NCBI GenBank assembly: GCA_030248215.1 | Contig: JASANG010003984.1 | Location: 248,001 to 312,000, forward strand | From: Enoplolaimus lenunculus | Taxonomy: Eukaryota > Nematoda > Enoplea > Enoplida > Thoracostomopsidae | Length of the DNA: 64,000 nt | Direction: 5' to 3' | In this document: positions 63,818 through 64,000 of the stretch, one piece after another | Layout: the number at the start of each line of letters is the position of its first letter | Position numbering within the stretch: position 1 is the stretch's first letter | Notes under the pieces: generated by a model | What the model saw: only the letters and a program-made list of their open reading frames with translations | Database searches by the model: none | Told to the model about the DNA's origin: nothing | Translations under genes and position numbers: made by a program

Positions 63818-64000
63818 CTGAAACAAAAAAAAAAGTATAAAATTAAAATTTACGCAAAACTGTTTTTGTCCGGAATAACGTTTGAGTTTTGATCGATTGC
63901 CAACTTTTAAGCCAAACAAAATTCACATGCAAAAACCAGGTGTGTTAATCGGCAAAAATTGTGTTTGCGCGAGAAAAGCCTTCCAGACGGGGATAAATTT

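Noticed and set aside
62896-63592. 140-bp periodic repeat as CRISPR-like or gene cluster
   Set aside because: Units are near-identical along their full length, non-coding, and derived from a MITE end.
1-64000. LTR retroelements, endogenous viral copies, LINE reverse transcriptase
   Set aside because: No paired long terminal repeats and no reverse transcriptase, integrase, capsid or envelope motifs were recognised in any frame.

Overview
The window is eukaryotic genomic DNA from an animal. It is AT-rich and intron-rich, and it carries one recognisable host gene. That gene is on the minus strand: an internal part of a multi-PDZ scaffold of the MPDZ (MUPP1)/PATJ family. I found 15 consecutive exons between 63817 (most 5') and 4958 (most 3'). 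All introns are GT-AG, phases match at every junction, and the joined frame is open for exactly 846 codons. It encodes PDZ domains equivalent to PDZ2, PDZ3, PDZ4 and PDZ5 of vertebrate MPDZ, plus the linkers between them. L27/PDZ1 must lie beyond the right edge and PDZ6 onwards beyond the left edge. The species cannot be fixed from sequence alone. The conserved linker motif before PDZ4, the exon sequence and the repeat content suggest an invertebrate metazoan (inference).

Layout, left to right: 1-4957 is intron or flank full of short transposons. Exons for PDZ5, the PDZ4-5 linker and PDZ4 lie at 4958-11809, and a 9.9 kb intron follows. Linker and PDZ3 exons lie at 21697-24579, then a 15.3 kb intron, the first PDZ3 exon at 39924-40050, a 21.1 kb intron, and the linker and PDZ2 exons at 61128-63817. 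No second protein gene, functional RNA gene, LTR element or virus-like element was recognised. Exons total 2.54 kb, about 4% of the window.

The introns are packed with small non-autonomous DNA transposons with inverted termini (MITEs). I separated roughly a dozen families by their ends. Several start with CAGGG/CAGGC-like ends and are bounded by 8-bp target-site duplications, many perfect, which is the hAT signature. Other families are flanked by TA or TAA. A recurring theme is that tandem arrays (6, 15, 21, 31, 64, 120 and 140 bp units) lie inside MITEs or are built from MITE sequence. These include TTAGGC-type hexamer arrays inside a hAT-like family and a 1.5 kb 21-bp satellite that is open in most reading frames without being a gene.

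The encoded protein is expected to act at the cytoplasmic face of apical or tight junctions, clustering membrane proteins through its PDZ domains. The repeats have no evident part in that function, but several sit within tens of bases of splice sites. One array next to the acceptor of a PDZ3 exon multiplies an acceptor-like motif.
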